A DNA stretch of 64,000 nucleotides, from the NCBI GenBank assembly GCA_049289295.1, contig JBATLL010000075.1, positions 248,001 through 312,000 of the forward strand, read 5' to 3'. Numbering within the stretch: position 1 is the stretch's first letter; the number at the start of each line of letters is the position of its first letter. The stretch comes from BOKV01 sp049289295 (GTDB lineage: Bacteria; Pseudomonadota; Alphaproteobacteria; Rhizobiales; Rhizobiaceae). The position numbers were made by a program, and so were the translations under genes. Below the pieces are notes generated by a model. That model was not told the DNA's origin and did not search any database. It saw only the letters and a list, made by a program, of their open reading frames with translations. Below, one piece after another: positions 33,567-42,944 of this stretch.

Positions 33567-35717
33567 CTATCGATTGCGACCGCGCAACCTCTCCTTCAGC
33601 AGGGCGAGAAGGTTTTCAGCGGAATCGAGAATGTTGGTTCCCGGGCCGTAAATGGCTGCAACGCCCGCCTTGCGCAAACTATCATAGTCCTGGGCTGGAA
33701 TGACGCCGCCGCAGATCACGAGCTTGTCCGCAGCGTCGCGCGCGGCAAGTTCCTCAACCAGCATTGGTGCCAATGTAAGGTGCCCGGCGGCGTGGGATGA
33801 AACACCGACGACATCAATATTCTCCTTCACCGCAAGATCAGCGGCTTCCGAAGGTGTCTGGAACAAAGGCCCGACGACGACTTCGAAACCGAGGTCGCCA
33901 AAAGCGGAAGCAATGACCTTGGCGCCGCGATCGTGGCCATCTTGGCCCATCTTGACCACGAGAATGCGAGGCTTGCGGCCAAGGCTGGTTGCGGTTTCGT
34001 CAATCGAGCCGCGCACCTGCTCGAATCTGGCGTCTTGCGCATACTGGCCGCCATAAACGCCAGAAATCGTCCGCGTTGTTGCCTCGAACCGGCCCCAGGC
34101 TTCTTCCATCGCAAGCGATATCTCGCCAACGGTTGCCCTGGCGCGCGCAGCCTCAATTGCGGCGGCGAGGATATTGCCCTGACGGGACTTTGCCACATTG
34201 TGCAGCTTTTCGAGCGCTGCTTCGCACTGGCCAGCATCCCGCGTCCTGCGCGTACGCTCTAGTCGGGAAATCTGCGCCTCGCGAACGGCCTTGTTGTCGA
34301 TGCGCAGGATATCGACATCCTGCTGAACCTTGAGGCGATACTTGTTGACGCCGACAATCACTTCCTCGCCGCGATCAACTGCAGCCTGCCTGCGGGCTGC
34401 CGCTTCCTCGATGCGCAGTTTGGGAAGACCCGATTCTACCGCTTTCGTCATGCCGCCGACGGCCTCGACTTCCTCGATCAGCTTCCAGGCTTCCTGCGCC
34501 AGCTGGTCAGTGAGGGCTTCCACATAGTATGAACCCGCGAGTGGATCGACGACCTTCGTCACGCCTGTTTCATGCTGCAGGATAAGCTGGGTGTTACGGG
34601 CAATACGGGCTGAGAATTCCGTCGGCAGGGCAATGGCCTCATCGAAGGAATTGGTGTGCAGGGACTGTGTTCCACCAAGAACAGCACTCATTGCCTCGAA
34701 GGCGGTGCGCACGACATTGTTGTACGGGTCCTGTTCCTGCAGGGATACACCCGACGTCTGGCAGTGTGTTCGCAGCATCAGGCTCTGGCTCTTCTTCGGC
34801 TTGAACTCGCTCATGATGCGATGCCACAGGAGCCGCGCGGCGCGCAGCTTCGCGGCCTCCATGAAGAAATTCATGCCTATGCAGAAGAAGAATGACAGCC
34901 TGCCGGCGAAGGCATCGACATCCATGCCCTTGGCCAAGGCTGCACGCACATATTCCCGTCCGTCGGCAAGCGTGTAGGCAAGTTCCTGTACCAGCGTCGC
35001 GCCTGCCTCCTGCATGTGATAGCCGGAGATGGAGATGGAGTTGAACTTCGGCATTTCTGCCGCCGTATACTCGATGATGTCCGACACGATCCGCATCGAA
35101 GGTTCCGGCGGATAGATGTAGGTGTTGCGAACCATGAACTCCTTGAGAATGTCGTTCTGGATCGTTCCAGACAGCTGCGCCCTTGTGCAGCCCTGCTCTT
35201 CACCGGCCACGATGAAGCTGGCAAGGATGGGGATGACCGCGCCGTTCATGGTCATGGACACGGAAATGTCCTTGAGCGGGATGCCCTCGAACAGTATCTT
35301 CATGTCCTCGACGGAATCGATCGCCACGCCCGCCTTGCCAACATCGCCCACAACGCGCGGGTGGTCGCTGTCATAGCCGCGATGGGTTGCGAGATCGAAG
35401 GCAACCGACACGCCCTGCTGGCCCGCAGCGAGCGCCTTGCGATAGAACGCATTGCTTTCTTCGGCGGTGGAGAAACCGGCATACTGGCGGATCGTCCAGG
35501 GACGCCCGGCATACATGGTGGCCTTGGGCCCGCGCAGGAATGGCTCGAAACCAGGCAGCGTGCCGAGGTGGTCGATGCTGGAAAGGTCGGCTTCGGTGTA
35601 AAGCGGCTTCACCGCTATGCCTTCTGGCGCATGCCAGGTCAGGGCTTCGGGATCCGACCCCTTCATTTCCGCGGAAGCGAGTGCGCGCCAGTCTGAAACG
35701 GTCTTGTCAGCCATCAT
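33567..35717 (-). CDS. scpA: Methylmalonyl-CoA mutase
   Basis: Adenosylcobalamin-dependent isomerase converting (R)-methylmalonyl-CoA to succinyl-CoA. The 716-residue single-chain form has the N-terminal barrel (TMYAGRPWTIRQYAGFSTAEESNAFY, VSVAFDLATHRGYDSDHPRV) and the C-terminal B12 domain. In the latter MGQDGHDRGAKVIA (D-x-H-x2-G) supplies the His that ligates cobalt, with GVSSHAAGH and a GGVIP loop. Its ATG overlaps the pccA stop (ATGA), so it is coupled to it. The usual MeaB chaperone and epimerase genes are not in the window. Confidence 0.98.
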   Translation of the reverse strand: MMADKTVSDWRALASAEMKGSDPEALTWHAPEGIAVKPLYTEADLSSIDHLGTLPGFEPFLRGPKATMYAGRPWTIRQYAGFSTAEESNAFYRKALAAGQQGVSVAFDLATHRGYDSDHPRVVGDVGKAGVAIDSVEDMKILFEGIPLKDISVSMTMNGAVIPILASFIVAGEEQGCTRAQLSGTIQNDILKEFMVRNTYIYPPEPSMRIVSDIIEYTAAEMPKFNSISISGYHMQEAGATLVQELAYTLADGREYVRAALAKGMDVDAFAGRLSFFFCIGMNFFMEAAKLRAARLLWHRIMSEFKPKKSQSLMLRTHCQTSGVSLQEQDPYNNVVRTAFEAMSAVLGGTQSLHTNSFDEAIALPTEFSARIARNTQLILQHETGVTKVVDPLAGSYYVEALTDQLAQEAWKLIEEVEAVGGMTKAVESGLPKLRIEEAAARRQAAVDRGEEVIVGVNKYRLKVQQDVDILRIDNKAVREAQISRLERTRRTRDAGQCEAALEKLHNVAKSRQGNILAAAIEAARARATVGEISLAMEEAWGRFEATTRTISGVYGGQYAQDARFEQVRGSIDETATSLGRKPRILVVKMGQDGHDRGAKVIASAFGDLGFEVVVGPLFQTPSEAADLAVKENIDVVGVSSHAAGHLTLAPMLVEELAARDAADKLVICGGVIPAQDYDSLRKAGVAAIYGPGTNILDSAENLLALLKERLRGRNR

Positions 35718-37720
35718 TCAAACTCCATGATGATCTCGTCTACAGCGAGGCTGTCACCGGGCCTGGCGTTGATCTTCTTCACGGTCGCCCGCTTCTCGGC
35801 ACGCAGGATGTTTTCCATCTTCATAGCCTCGACTGTCGCGAGGGTCTGGCCTTCCTCGACCTGATCACCTTCGGCAACCGAAACGGAAACCACGAGGCCT
35901 GGCATTGGGCAAAGCAGGAATTTAGAGGTATCCGGCGGCATCTTAACCGGCATGAGGCGGGCAAGCTCGGCTTCTCGCGGCGTGCGGCAGATTGCTCGCA
36001 GGTCAGCACCGCGATAGCGCAGCCTGAAACCCTGGACGCGGCGATCGATCTTGACGGTGAAGGCACTGCGGCCGATTCGCGCGCGGATCATGCTTTGACC
36101 CGGACGCCACCCACCCAGATCGACCAGCACCGGTTTTGAGCCGACATGGGTGATCTGGAAAGCCTCACCGTCGCGCTGGATGGCGAGCGGGAATTCGTGG
36201 CCTGCAATGGTCACCATCCAGTCGGGGCCAACCTGGCGGCGATGGTTTTCCATTGCGCCGGAAATCCGGGTGGCACGCTGCTGGATGATGAAGTTGCAGG
36301 CAGCGGCTATGGAAGCCAAAGCCTCGCAGGTCTTCTTCGGCAGCTTCACGCCATCGAAACCTTCGGGCCATTCCTCGGCGATGAAAGCAGTCGTGATGTT
36401 GCCCTTGCGAAAACGGGAATGCTCCATCACTGCCGAGAGGAATGGCAGGTTGTGGCCGATCCCGTCGACCTCGAAAGAATCGAGCGCGTCGGACATGGCA
36501 TCAATCGCGATCTCGCGTGTCATACCCCATGTGCAAAGCTTGGCGATCATCGGGTCGTAGAACATCGAAATTTCACCGCCTTCATAAACGCCGGTGTCAT
36601 TGCGAATGATGGTTCCATTTTCCTTGAGACCTTCGGCGGGCGGATTGTAGCGCGACAGGCGGCCTATGGATGGCAGGAAGTTGCGATAGGGATCCTCGGC
36701 ATAGAGGCGTGACTCGACCGCCCAGCCGTTCAGCTTCACGTCGGACTGGGAGAAGGGGAGCGTCTCCCCGGCGGCAACGCGAATCATCTGCTCGACGAGG
36801 TCGATACCGGTGATGAGTTCGGTCACCGGATGCTCGACCTGAAGCCGCGTGTTCATTTCGAGGAAATAGAAATTGCGATCGCCATCAACGATGAATTCGA
36901 CGGTGCCGGCCGAACAGTAGTTTACCGCCTTTGCCAGTGCCACCGCCTGCTCGCCCATAGCTGCGCGGGTCTTTTCATCGAGGAACGGGGAAGGGGCTTC
37001 CTCCACGACCTTCTGGTTGCGGCGCTGGATGGAACATTCGCGTTCGCCCAGATAGACGCAATTGCCGTGCTTGTCGCCCAGCACCTGAATTTCGATGTGG
37101 CGTGGCTGTGTTACGAATTTCTCGATGAATATGCGGTCATCGCCGAAGGAAGCCTTCGCCTCGTTCTTCGAAGACTGGAAGCCCTCGCGGGTTTCCTTCT
37201 CGTTCCAGGCAATGCGCATCCCCTTGCCGCCGCCGCCGGCAGATGCCTTGATCATCACGGGATAACCGATCTCGCCAGCAATCTTCACGGCTTCGTCGGC
37301 ATTCTCGATGAGGCCCATATAGCCCGGGACTGTGGAGACACCAGCCTTGGCGGCAAGCTTCTTCGAGGTAATCTTGTCGCCCATCGCCTCGATAGCGCCA
37401 AGGGGTGGGCCGATGAACTCGACGCCGGCCTTTTCCAGCGCCTCTGCGAATTCTGCCCGCTCGGAAAGAAAGCCGTAGCCGGGGTGCACGGCCTGCGCGC
37501 CGCTCTGGCGAATGGCCTCCATGATCCGTTCGATGACGATATAGGACTGGGCAGCGGGCGGTGGCCCGATATGGATCGCCTCGTCGGCCATCTTCACATG
37601 CAGCGCCTCGCGGTCAGCATCGGAATAGACCGCAACGGTGCGGATGCCGATCTTGCGTGCCGACTTGATGACGCGGCAGGCGATCTCGCCACGATTGGCA
37701 ATCAGGATTTTCTTGAACAT
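35714..37720 (-). CDS. pccA: Propionyl-CoA carboxylase, biotin-containing alpha subunit
   Basis: A 668-residue subunit: biotin carboxylase domain (KILIANRGEIACRVIKSARK; ATP loop KASAGGGGKGMR near residue 160; EMNTRLQVEHPVTE), a BT-like linker, and a C-terminal biotinyl domain with the lysine acceptor motif VEAMKMEN near residue 635. It carboxylates its biotin with bicarbonate and ATP for transfer to propionyl-CoA by PccB. It is followed by the mutase gene, which fits the propionate route. GGAGG lies 14 bases before the ATG. Confidence 0.97.
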   Translation of the reverse strand: MFKKILIANRGEIACRVIKSARKIGIRTVAVYSDADREALHVKMADEAIHIGPPPAAQSYIVIERIMEAIRQSGAQAVHPGYGFLSERAEFAEALEKAGVEFIGPPLGAIEAMGDKITSKKLAAKAGVSTVPGYMGLIENADEAVKIAGEIGYPVMIKASAGGGGKGMRIAWNEKETREGFQSSKNEAKASFGDDRIFIEKFVTQPRHIEIQVLGDKHGNCVYLGERECSIQRRNQKVVEEAPSPFLDEKTRAAMGEQAVALAKAVNYCSAGTVEFIVDGDRNFYFLEMNTRLQVEHPVTELITGIDLVEQMIRVAAGETLPFSQSDVKLNGWAVESRLYAEDPYRNFLPSIGRLSRYNPPAEGLKENGTIIRNDTGVYEGGEISMFYDPMIAKLCTWGMTREIAIDAMSDALDSFEVDGIGHNLPFLSAVMEHSRFRKGNITTAFIAEEWPEGFDGVKLPKKTCEALASIAAACNFIIQQRATRISGAMENHRRQVGPDWMVTIAGHEFPLAIQRDGEAFQITHVGSKPVLVDLGGWRPGQSMIRARIGRSAFTVKIDRRVQGFRLRYRGADLRAICRTPREAELARLMPVKMPPDTSKFLLCPMPGLVVSVSVAEGDQVEEGQTLATVEAMKMENILRAEKRATVKKINARPGDSLAVDEIIMEFE

Positions 37721-37729
37721 GCGATTGTT

Positions 37730-38107
37730 TCAGACCTCCAGAACATCTTCGAAAGCCTGCGGAAAGGAACTGCGGGCCACAGATTCGTTGATTTGCAAAA
37801 GCGCGCCGTACGAAGCCTTGTCGAAAGGCGTTTCGGCAGGAATGACCTCGCGCTCGAACAGCCAGGAAAGGCGTCCGGCATCGAGATTTCCACGCTCGAA
37901 CGGCTCCGCGCCGAAATGGTGCCAAAGCGCATGCAGGAAGGCGGTGTCAGCGAGCAGGTCCAGCTTGTCGCGATCGGCATGGCGCTGGCGTACGGCAAGC
38001 GGTGTGACGCCGCGCGGATTGGCCCGTCGGATCGTGAACTGGAATCCCGTACCCGGCAGGCCGGAAGGAAACCCCCTGTGCTTGGTCATGTCGGGCAGCG
38101 CCATCAC
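37730..38107 (-). CDS. Conserved hypothetical protein in the pcc operon
   Basis: A 125-residue soluble protein of unknown function. No membrane span or signal peptide is seen. The N-terminal part is basic (TKHRGFPSGLPGTGFQFTIRRANPRG), and the C-terminal part is acidic and helical (ASYGALLQINESVARSSFPQAFEDVLEV). Starts are possible at GTG 38107, ATG 38104 or ATG 38089. It lies between the GST gene and pccA with 9 bp or less on either side, so it is cotranscribed with propionyl-CoA carboxylase. A small partner of that complex is possible but unproven. Confidence 0.7.
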   Translation of the reverse strand: MMALPDMTKHRGFPSGLPGTGFQFTIRRANPRGVTPLAVRQRHADRDKLDLLADTAFLHALWHHFGAEPFERGNLDAGRLSWLFEREVIPAETPFDKASYGALLQINESVARSSFPQAFEDVLEV

Positions 38108-39013
38108 CTACTCCTTCGCGCCCTTCTCGAAATCGGAGGCATCGTGGCGTTCGGCAATCACGCCCTTGCCTTCAGTGCGATTGACCAGCGAGCCGCGTCT
38201 TGCAGCCGGGCGCTCGTTGATCTGCCGTGTCCAGCGCTGCACATGCTCGTACTTGTCCACTTCGAGGAAAGTGGCCGAGTCGCCATAGGCCCCACCGGAC
38301 GCGAGACGGCCGTACCAGGGCCAGATCGCCATGTCGGCAATGGTGTAGTCGCTGCCGGCCATGTATTCATGATTTGCAAGGTGCCGGTCGAGCACGTCCA
38401 TCTGCCGTTTGACTTCCATCGCGTAGCGGTTGATCGCATATTCGATCTTCATCGGCGCATACTGGTAGAAATGACCAAAGCCGCCACCAAGGAACGGAGC
38501 CGAGCCCATCTGCCACATCAGCCAGTTCATCGTCTCCGCGCGCCTGCGCAGATCGGTCGGAAGGAAGGCGCCGAACTTCTCGCCCAGATAGAACAGGATC
38601 GAGGCGCTCTCGAACAGGCGCACGGGATCGGTATTCTCCCCCTTGGCGCCTTTCGGCTTGTGATCCATCATCGCTGGGATTTTCGAGTTCGGGTTGATGT
38701 CCACGAAACCGGAGCCGAACTGTTCGCCCTTGCCGATATTGATCAGCCAGGCATCGTACTCCGCCTCGCTGTGACCGGCTTCCAGTAACTCCTCCAGCAT
38801 CACAGTGACCTTCACGCCATTGGGAGTGCCAAGCGAATAGAGCTGGTGTGGATGCTTGCCGATTGGCAATTCCCTGTCATGGGTTGCACCCGCTATAGGC
38901 CGGTTGATATTGGCAAACGCGCCGCCAGACGCCTTGTCCCAGGTCCAGACTTTCGGCGGGACATAGCCTGCGGGGAGGTTTTTCTCAGGCGGGAATTTTG
39001 GGTCGTTGGTCAT
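38108..39013 (-). CDS. yghU: Glutathione-dependent disulfide-bond oxidoreductase, YghU-like GST
   Basis: A 301-residue glutathione transferase-like protein. The thioredoxin-fold half has HPHQLYSLGTPNGVKVTVMLEELLEAG, the T/N-rich glutathione site, INIGKGEQFGSGFVDINPNSKIPAMMD and the SASILFYLGEKFG motif. A helical C-domain follows (YTIADMAIWPWYGRL). This pattern is characteristic of E. coli YghU, a glutathione-linked disulfide reductase. Its ATG overlaps the stop of the small membrane protein gene (ATGA), placing it inside the pcc operon. Confidence 0.92.
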   Translation of the reverse strand: MTNDPKFPPEKNLPAGYVPPKVWTWDKASGGAFANINRPIAGATHDRELPIGKHPHQLYSLGTPNGVKVTVMLEELLEAGHSEAEYDAWLINIGKGEQFGSGFVDINPNSKIPAMMDHKPKGAKGENTDPVRLFESASILFYLGEKFGAFLPTDLRRRAETMNWLMWQMGSAPFLGGGFGHFYQYAPMKIEYAINRYAMEVKRQMDVLDRHLANHEYMAGSDYTIADMAIWPWYGRLASGGAYGDSATFLEVDKYEHVQRWTRQINERPAARRGSLVNRTEGKGVIAERHDASDFEKGAKE

Positions 39014-39300
39014 GGGATGGTTTTCCTTTTCCTGTATGGCAGGAGAATGATTGATGAGGCGGCAACAGCGCCACCAAAGACAAGGGCCAGAGGTGCAGCA
39101 ATCAGGATAACCGGCAGGACCGGATTGGAAGCGTGGGCAACACGGTCGGCAATACCAGCTATGTTGAGCCAGAAGATTGCGGCAGTCACGAGCAGCCCGA
39201 TCAGGCTTCCACCACCGGCATTCAGTGCCAGAAAACGCAACATGTGGCGATGGTCGTCGCGATGTTCTGCCGGGGTCTGCTCGTCGCAGGAAGTCATCAT
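39010..39300 (-). CDS. Small membrane protein in the pcc operon
   Basis: About 95 residues with two predicted spans (LNAGGGSLIGLLVTAAIFWLNIAGIA and LPVILIAAPLALVFGGAVAASSIILL) joined by a short loop; basic C-terminus RKRKT. No family recognised. Two adjacent ATGs (39300, 39297) follow TGAGGA just after the pccB stop; either could be used. A longer frame to 39336 would overlap pccB and is rejected. It is coupled to yghU by a four-base overlap. Confidence 0.75.
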   Translation of the reverse strand: MMTSCDEQTPAEHRDDHRHMLRFLALNAGGGSLIGLLVTAAIFWLNIAGIADRVAHASNPVLPVILIAAPLALVFGGAVAASSIILLPYRKRKTIP

Positions 39301-39305
39301 GTTCC

Positions 39306-40838
39306 TCACAACGGAATGTTGTCGTGTTTCTTCCACGGGTTCTGCAAATCCTTGTTCCTCAATGACGCAAAGGCTCGGGCAATGCGCTTGCGCGAGGAAT
39401 GCGGGGAGATCACATCGTCGATGAAACCCTTTTCGGCAGCGACGAAAGGATTGGCAAAACGCTTTTCATAATCGGCGGTGCGCCCGGCGATCTTGTCCTT
39501 GTCCGAGAGTTCGGAGCGATAGAGGATTTCCACCGCGCCCTTTGCACCCATCACGGCGATTTCGGCGGTTGGCCAGGCATAATTGACGTCACCGCGCAGA
39601 TGTTTCGATGCCATGACATCATACGCGCCGCCATAGGCCTTGCGGGTGATCAGCGTCACCTTTGGAACCGTTGCCTCGCCATAGGCAAACAGCAGCTTCG
39701 CGCCATGCTTGATGACGCCGCCATATTCCTGGCTTGTGCCCGGCAGGAAGCCGGGTACGTCGACGAGGGTGAGGATCGGAATGTTGAAACAGTCGCAGAA
39801 GCGCACGAAGCGTGCCGCCTTGCGGCTTGAACTGATGTCGAGCACGCCTGCCAGCACGAGCGGCTGGTTGGCAACCACGCCAACTGTGGAACCCTCGATG
39901 CGAATGAAGCCGGTGATGATGTTCTTCGCGAACTCTTCCTGCAACTCGAAGAAATCGCCTTCATCCGCGAGCCGGACAATGAGTTCCTTCATGTCATAGG
40001 GCTTGTTGGGATTGTCGGGGATCAGCGTGTCGAGTGCATAGTCGATCCTGTCGGTGGAATCGAAGAAGGGCCGGTGCGGCGGTTTTTCCCGATTGTTGAG
40101 CGGCAGGAAATCGAAGAAGCGGCGCAGCGAGGCCAGTGCCTCCACGTCATTGTCGAAAGCGCCGTCGGCCACGGAGGATTTGGTCGTGTGGGTCTTGGCG
40201 CCACCCAGTTCCTCGGCCGTCACGATTTCGTTGGTCACGGTTTTCACGACGTCCGGCCCGGTGACGAACATGTAGGATGTGTCCTTCACCATAAAGATGA
40301 AGTCCGTCATGGCGGGCGAATAGACTGCGCCGCCTGCGCAGGGTCCCATGATCATGGAAATCTGTGGTACGACCCCGGAGGCCAGCGTGTTCATCTGGAA
40401 TACATCGGCATAACCACCCAGCGACGCCACGCCTTCCTGGATACGCGCGCCGCCGGAATCGTTGATGCCGATCACCGGTGCACCATTGCGCATCGCCATA
40501 TCCATGATCTTGCAGATCTTTCTGGCATGGGTTTCCGACAGTGAGCCACCAAAGACGGTAAAATCCTGGGAAAAGACATAGGTCATGCGGCCATTGATCG
40601 TACCCCAGCCGGTAACGACGCCATCGCCCGCCATCTTGGTGTCACCCATGCCGAAGTCGGTGCAGCGATGGGTCACAAACATGTCCCATTCTTCAAAGGA
40701 GCCGGGATCCAGCAGCAGTTCGATGCGCTCGCGTGCGGTCAGCTTTCCCTTTTCGTGCTGGGCAGCGATCCGTTTTTCACCGCCACCCGAACGGGCTTCC
40801 TTGCGGCGACGGTCGAGTTCGTCGAGAATGTCCTGCAT
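39306..40838 (-). CDS. pccB: Propionyl-CoA carboxylase, beta (carboxyltransferase) subunit
   Basis: A 510-residue carboxyltransferase with the two crotonase-like halves. The first contains FSQDFTVFGGSLSETHARKICK and GINDSGGARIQEGV; the second contains NQPLVLAGVLD and LVDVPGFLPGTSQEYGG. It moves CO2 from biotin on PccA to propionyl-CoA, giving (S)-methylmalonyl-CoA. It is the first gene of the leftward unit pccB, small membrane protein, yghU, hypothetical, pccA, scpA. The 127-bp gap before it (40839-40965) holds an ATTGGT-N12-ACCAAT inverted repeat at 40905-40928 that might be an operator. Confidence 0.97.
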   Translation of the reverse strand: MQDILDELDRRRKEARSGGGEKRIAAQHEKGKLTARERIELLLDPGSFEEWDMFVTHRCTDFGMGDTKMAGDGVVTGWGTINGRMTYVFSQDFTVFGGSLSETHARKICKIMDMAMRNGAPVIGINDSGGARIQEGVASLGGYADVFQMNTLASGVVPQISMIMGPCAGGAVYSPAMTDFIFMVKDTSYMFVTGPDVVKTVTNEIVTAEELGGAKTHTTKSSVADGAFDNDVEALASLRRFFDFLPLNNREKPPHRPFFDSTDRIDYALDTLIPDNPNKPYDMKELIVRLADEGDFFELQEEFAKNIITGFIRIEGSTVGVVANQPLVLAGVLDISSSRKAARFVRFCDCFNIPILTLVDVPGFLPGTSQEYGGVIKHGAKLLFAYGEATVPKVTLITRKAYGGAYDVMASKHLRGDVNYAWPTAEIAVMGAKGAVEILYRSELSDKDKIAGRTADYEKRFANPFVAAEKGFIDDVISPHSSRKRIARAFASLRNKDLQNPWKKHDNIPL

Positions 40839-40965
40839 GCCCCCATTTCCTCCTGGAATTGCCGCTGCAACCTAGCAGATGGCGCATTACGGCTGAATTA
40901 GACGATTGGTGTGCCGATTGTTACCAATTGTATCACGGGCGTCCGGCAAAGGCTGCTGCCCTGCC

Positions 40966-42150
40966 TCAGCCTACCAGTTCCAGCGCCATTGCTGTTCCTT
41001 CGCCGCCGCCGATGCAGATGCCCGCCATGCCGCGTTTGCCACCGGTGGTTTCAAGCGCGTTCAGCAGGGTGACCAGAATGCGGGCACCGGACGCACCGAT
41101 CGGATGACCGAGTGCGCAAGCACCACCATGAATGTTCAACCGTTCCCGGGGAATGCCCATTTCGCGTTCGGCGGCCATTGGCACGACAGCGAACGCCTCG
41201 TTGATTTCCCACAGATCGATGTCCGATACCTGCCAGCCGATGCGGGCCATGAGCTTGTTCATCGCGGGCACGGGCGCGGTGGAAAACCAGGCCGGTTCCT
41301 GCGCATGGCTCGAATGGCCAAGGATGCGGGCGCGAATGTTGAGCCCGAGACGGTTGGCATCTTCCTCGCGCATCAGGACCAGTGCGGCTGCACCGTCCGA
41401 GATCGATGAGGCATTGGCCGGCGTGATCGTACCATCCTTGCGGAAGGCCGGCTTGAGGTTCGGAATCTTGTCGGGTCGCGCATTGCGCGGTTGCTCGTCG
41501 GTGGAGATTTCGACTTCACCGCTGCGCGTGGCGACCTTTACCGGCGCGATTTCGCGCTTGAACCGGCCGCCTTGCTGAGCCGCAAGGGCATTTTCAAGGG
41601 ATCGGATCGCATAGGCGTCCTGTTCCTCGCGGGTGAACTGGTACTTCTGTGCGCAATCCTCGGCGAATGATCCCATCAACCGACCCGGCTCATAGGCATC
41701 TTCCAAGCCATCAAGAAACATGTGGTCCATCGCCTGGGCATGGCCCAGTCGTGCGCCCACGCGCATTTTCGGCAGAAGGTAGGGCGCGTTGCTCATCGAT
41801 TCCATGCCGCCCGCAACGATAACCGAACCATTGCCGGCCAGGAGCTGGTCATGGGCAATCATGGTGGCCTTCATGCCGGACCCGCACATCTTGTTCAGCG
41901 TCGTTGCCGGAACGCCTTCAGACAGTCCTGCGTGAAAACCAGCCTGGCGCGCGGGTGCCTGGCCCTGGCCTGCGGGAAGGACGTTACCCATTACCAGTTC
42001 GTCCACCTTGTCGGCTGCAAGACCGGCATCGGCGAGTGCGGCGCGGATCGCCGTTCCGCCAAGGCTGGACGCGGTGAGCGAACTCAACTCGCCCTGAAAT
42101 CCGCCCATCGGCGTGCGAGCTGCTCCTGCTATGACGATCGAAGCTGTCAT
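40966..42150 (-). CDS. Acetyl-CoA C-acyltransferase (thiolase)
   Basis: A 394-residue thiolase. The N-terminal acylation Cys is in LNKMCGSGMKA (near residue 89). The C-terminal motifs are NEAFAVVPMAAER and GGACALGHPIGASGARI, carrying the His and Cys needed for Claisen chemistry. It would cleave or form acetoacetyl-CoA or 2-methylacetoacetyl-CoA. The latter is an isoleucine intermediate, consistent with the branched-chain operon. The ATG at 42150 is 13 bp after the enoyl-CoA hydratase stop with GGAGACAGGA upstream. A longer frame would overlap that gene. Confidence 0.95.
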   Translation of the reverse strand: MTASIVIAGAARTPMGGFQGELSSLTASSLGGTAIRAALADAGLAADKVDELVMGNVLPAGQGQAPARQAGFHAGLSEGVPATTLNKMCGSGMKATMIAHDQLLAGNGSVIVAGGMESMSNAPYLLPKMRVGARLGHAQAMDHMFLDGLEDAYEPGRLMGSFAEDCAQKYQFTREEQDAYAIRSLENALAAQQGGRFKREIAPVKVATRSGEVEISTDEQPRNARPDKIPNLKPAFRKDGTITPANASSISDGAAALVLMREEDANRLGLNIRARILGHSSHAQEPAWFSTAPVPAMNKLMARIGWQVSDIDLWEINEAFAVVPMAAEREMGIPRERLNIHGGACALGHPIGASGARILVTLLNALETTGGKRGMAGICIGGGEGTAMALELVG

Positions 42151-42163
42151 GTCCTGTCTCCGT

Positions 42164-42937
42164 TCAGCGATGCTTGAAGGCTGGTTTGCGTTTTTCGGCG
42201 AAGGCGGCCATGCCTTCCTTCTGATCCTCAGTGGCAAAAAGCGAATAGAAGACGCGGCGCTCGAACATCACGCCTTCCTGCAGCGTGGTTTCGAAGGCGC
42301 GGTCCACTGCCTCTTTCGCCAGAATGGTCACGGGTTTCGAATAGCCCGCGATTGCTTCTGCAGCCGCGAGTGCCTCGCCCATCAACGCTTCATGGTCAAC
42401 GATACGTGCCACCAGGCCGCAGCTTTCCGCTTCCGCCGCGTCCATCATGCGGCCGGTCAGGATCAGGTCCATTGCCTTCGCCTTGCCGACAGCGCGCGTC
42501 AGGCGCTGGGTGCCACCCCATCCGGGAATCACGCCAAGCTTGATTTCAGGCTGTCCAAAGCGGGCATTGCGCGAGGCGATGATGAAGTCGCACATCATGG
42601 CGATCTCGCAACCGCCGCCGAGGGCAAAGCCATTCACCGCGGCTATCATCGGCGTGCGCACGGCAGCAAATCTTTCCCAACCTGCCTGGGCGTTCGCCAT
42701 GAACATGTCCATGTAACTCTTGTCCGCCATCTCCTTGATGTCGGCTCCCGCCACAAACGCCTTGTCGCCTGCACCGGTGATCACAATGCACCCGATATCC
42801 TCATCGGCATCGAAACTGGTGGCAGCTTCGATGAGGTCCTTCATGACCTGCGTGTTGACCGCGTTGAGCGCCTCTGGGCGGTTGATGGTGATGATGCCGA
42901 CGCGGCCGCGCCTTTCCGTCAGGACAGTGCCAGTCAT
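42164..42937 (-). CDS. Enoyl-CoA hydratase
   Basis: A 257-residue crotonase-fold enzyme that hydrates the double bond of an enoyl-CoA. The oxyanion-hole segment KAFVAGADIKEMA is near residue 60. The catalytic Glu pair is in ALGGGCEIAMMCD and GQPEIKLGVIPGWGGTQRL. In this operon methacrylyl-CoA or tiglyl-CoA is a likely substrate. The ATG at 42937 follows AGTGAGG and lies 7 bp after the mmsB stop; the open frame upstream would overlap mmsB and is rejected. Confidence 0.95.
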   Translation of the reverse strand: MTGTVLTERRGRVGIITINRPEALNAVNTQVMKDLIEAATSFDADEDIGCIVITGAGDKAFVAGADIKEMADKSYMDMFMANAQAGWERFAAVRTPMIAAVNGFALGGGCEIAMMCDFIIASRNARFGQPEIKLGVIPGWGGTQRLTRAVGKAKAMDLILTGRMMDAAEAESCGLVARIVDHEALMGEALAAAEAIAGYSKPVTILAKEAVDRAFETTLQEGVMFERRVFYSLFATEDQKEGMAAFAEKRKPAFKHR

Positions 42938-42944
42938 TTGTGCC

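Noticed and set aside
36830..38788. Very long open frame (652 codons) on the plus strand
   Set aside because: It lies antisense to pccA, the small hypothetical and yghU, all of which have clear motifs. The translation has no recognisable domain and is the usual complement of a high-GC coding frame.
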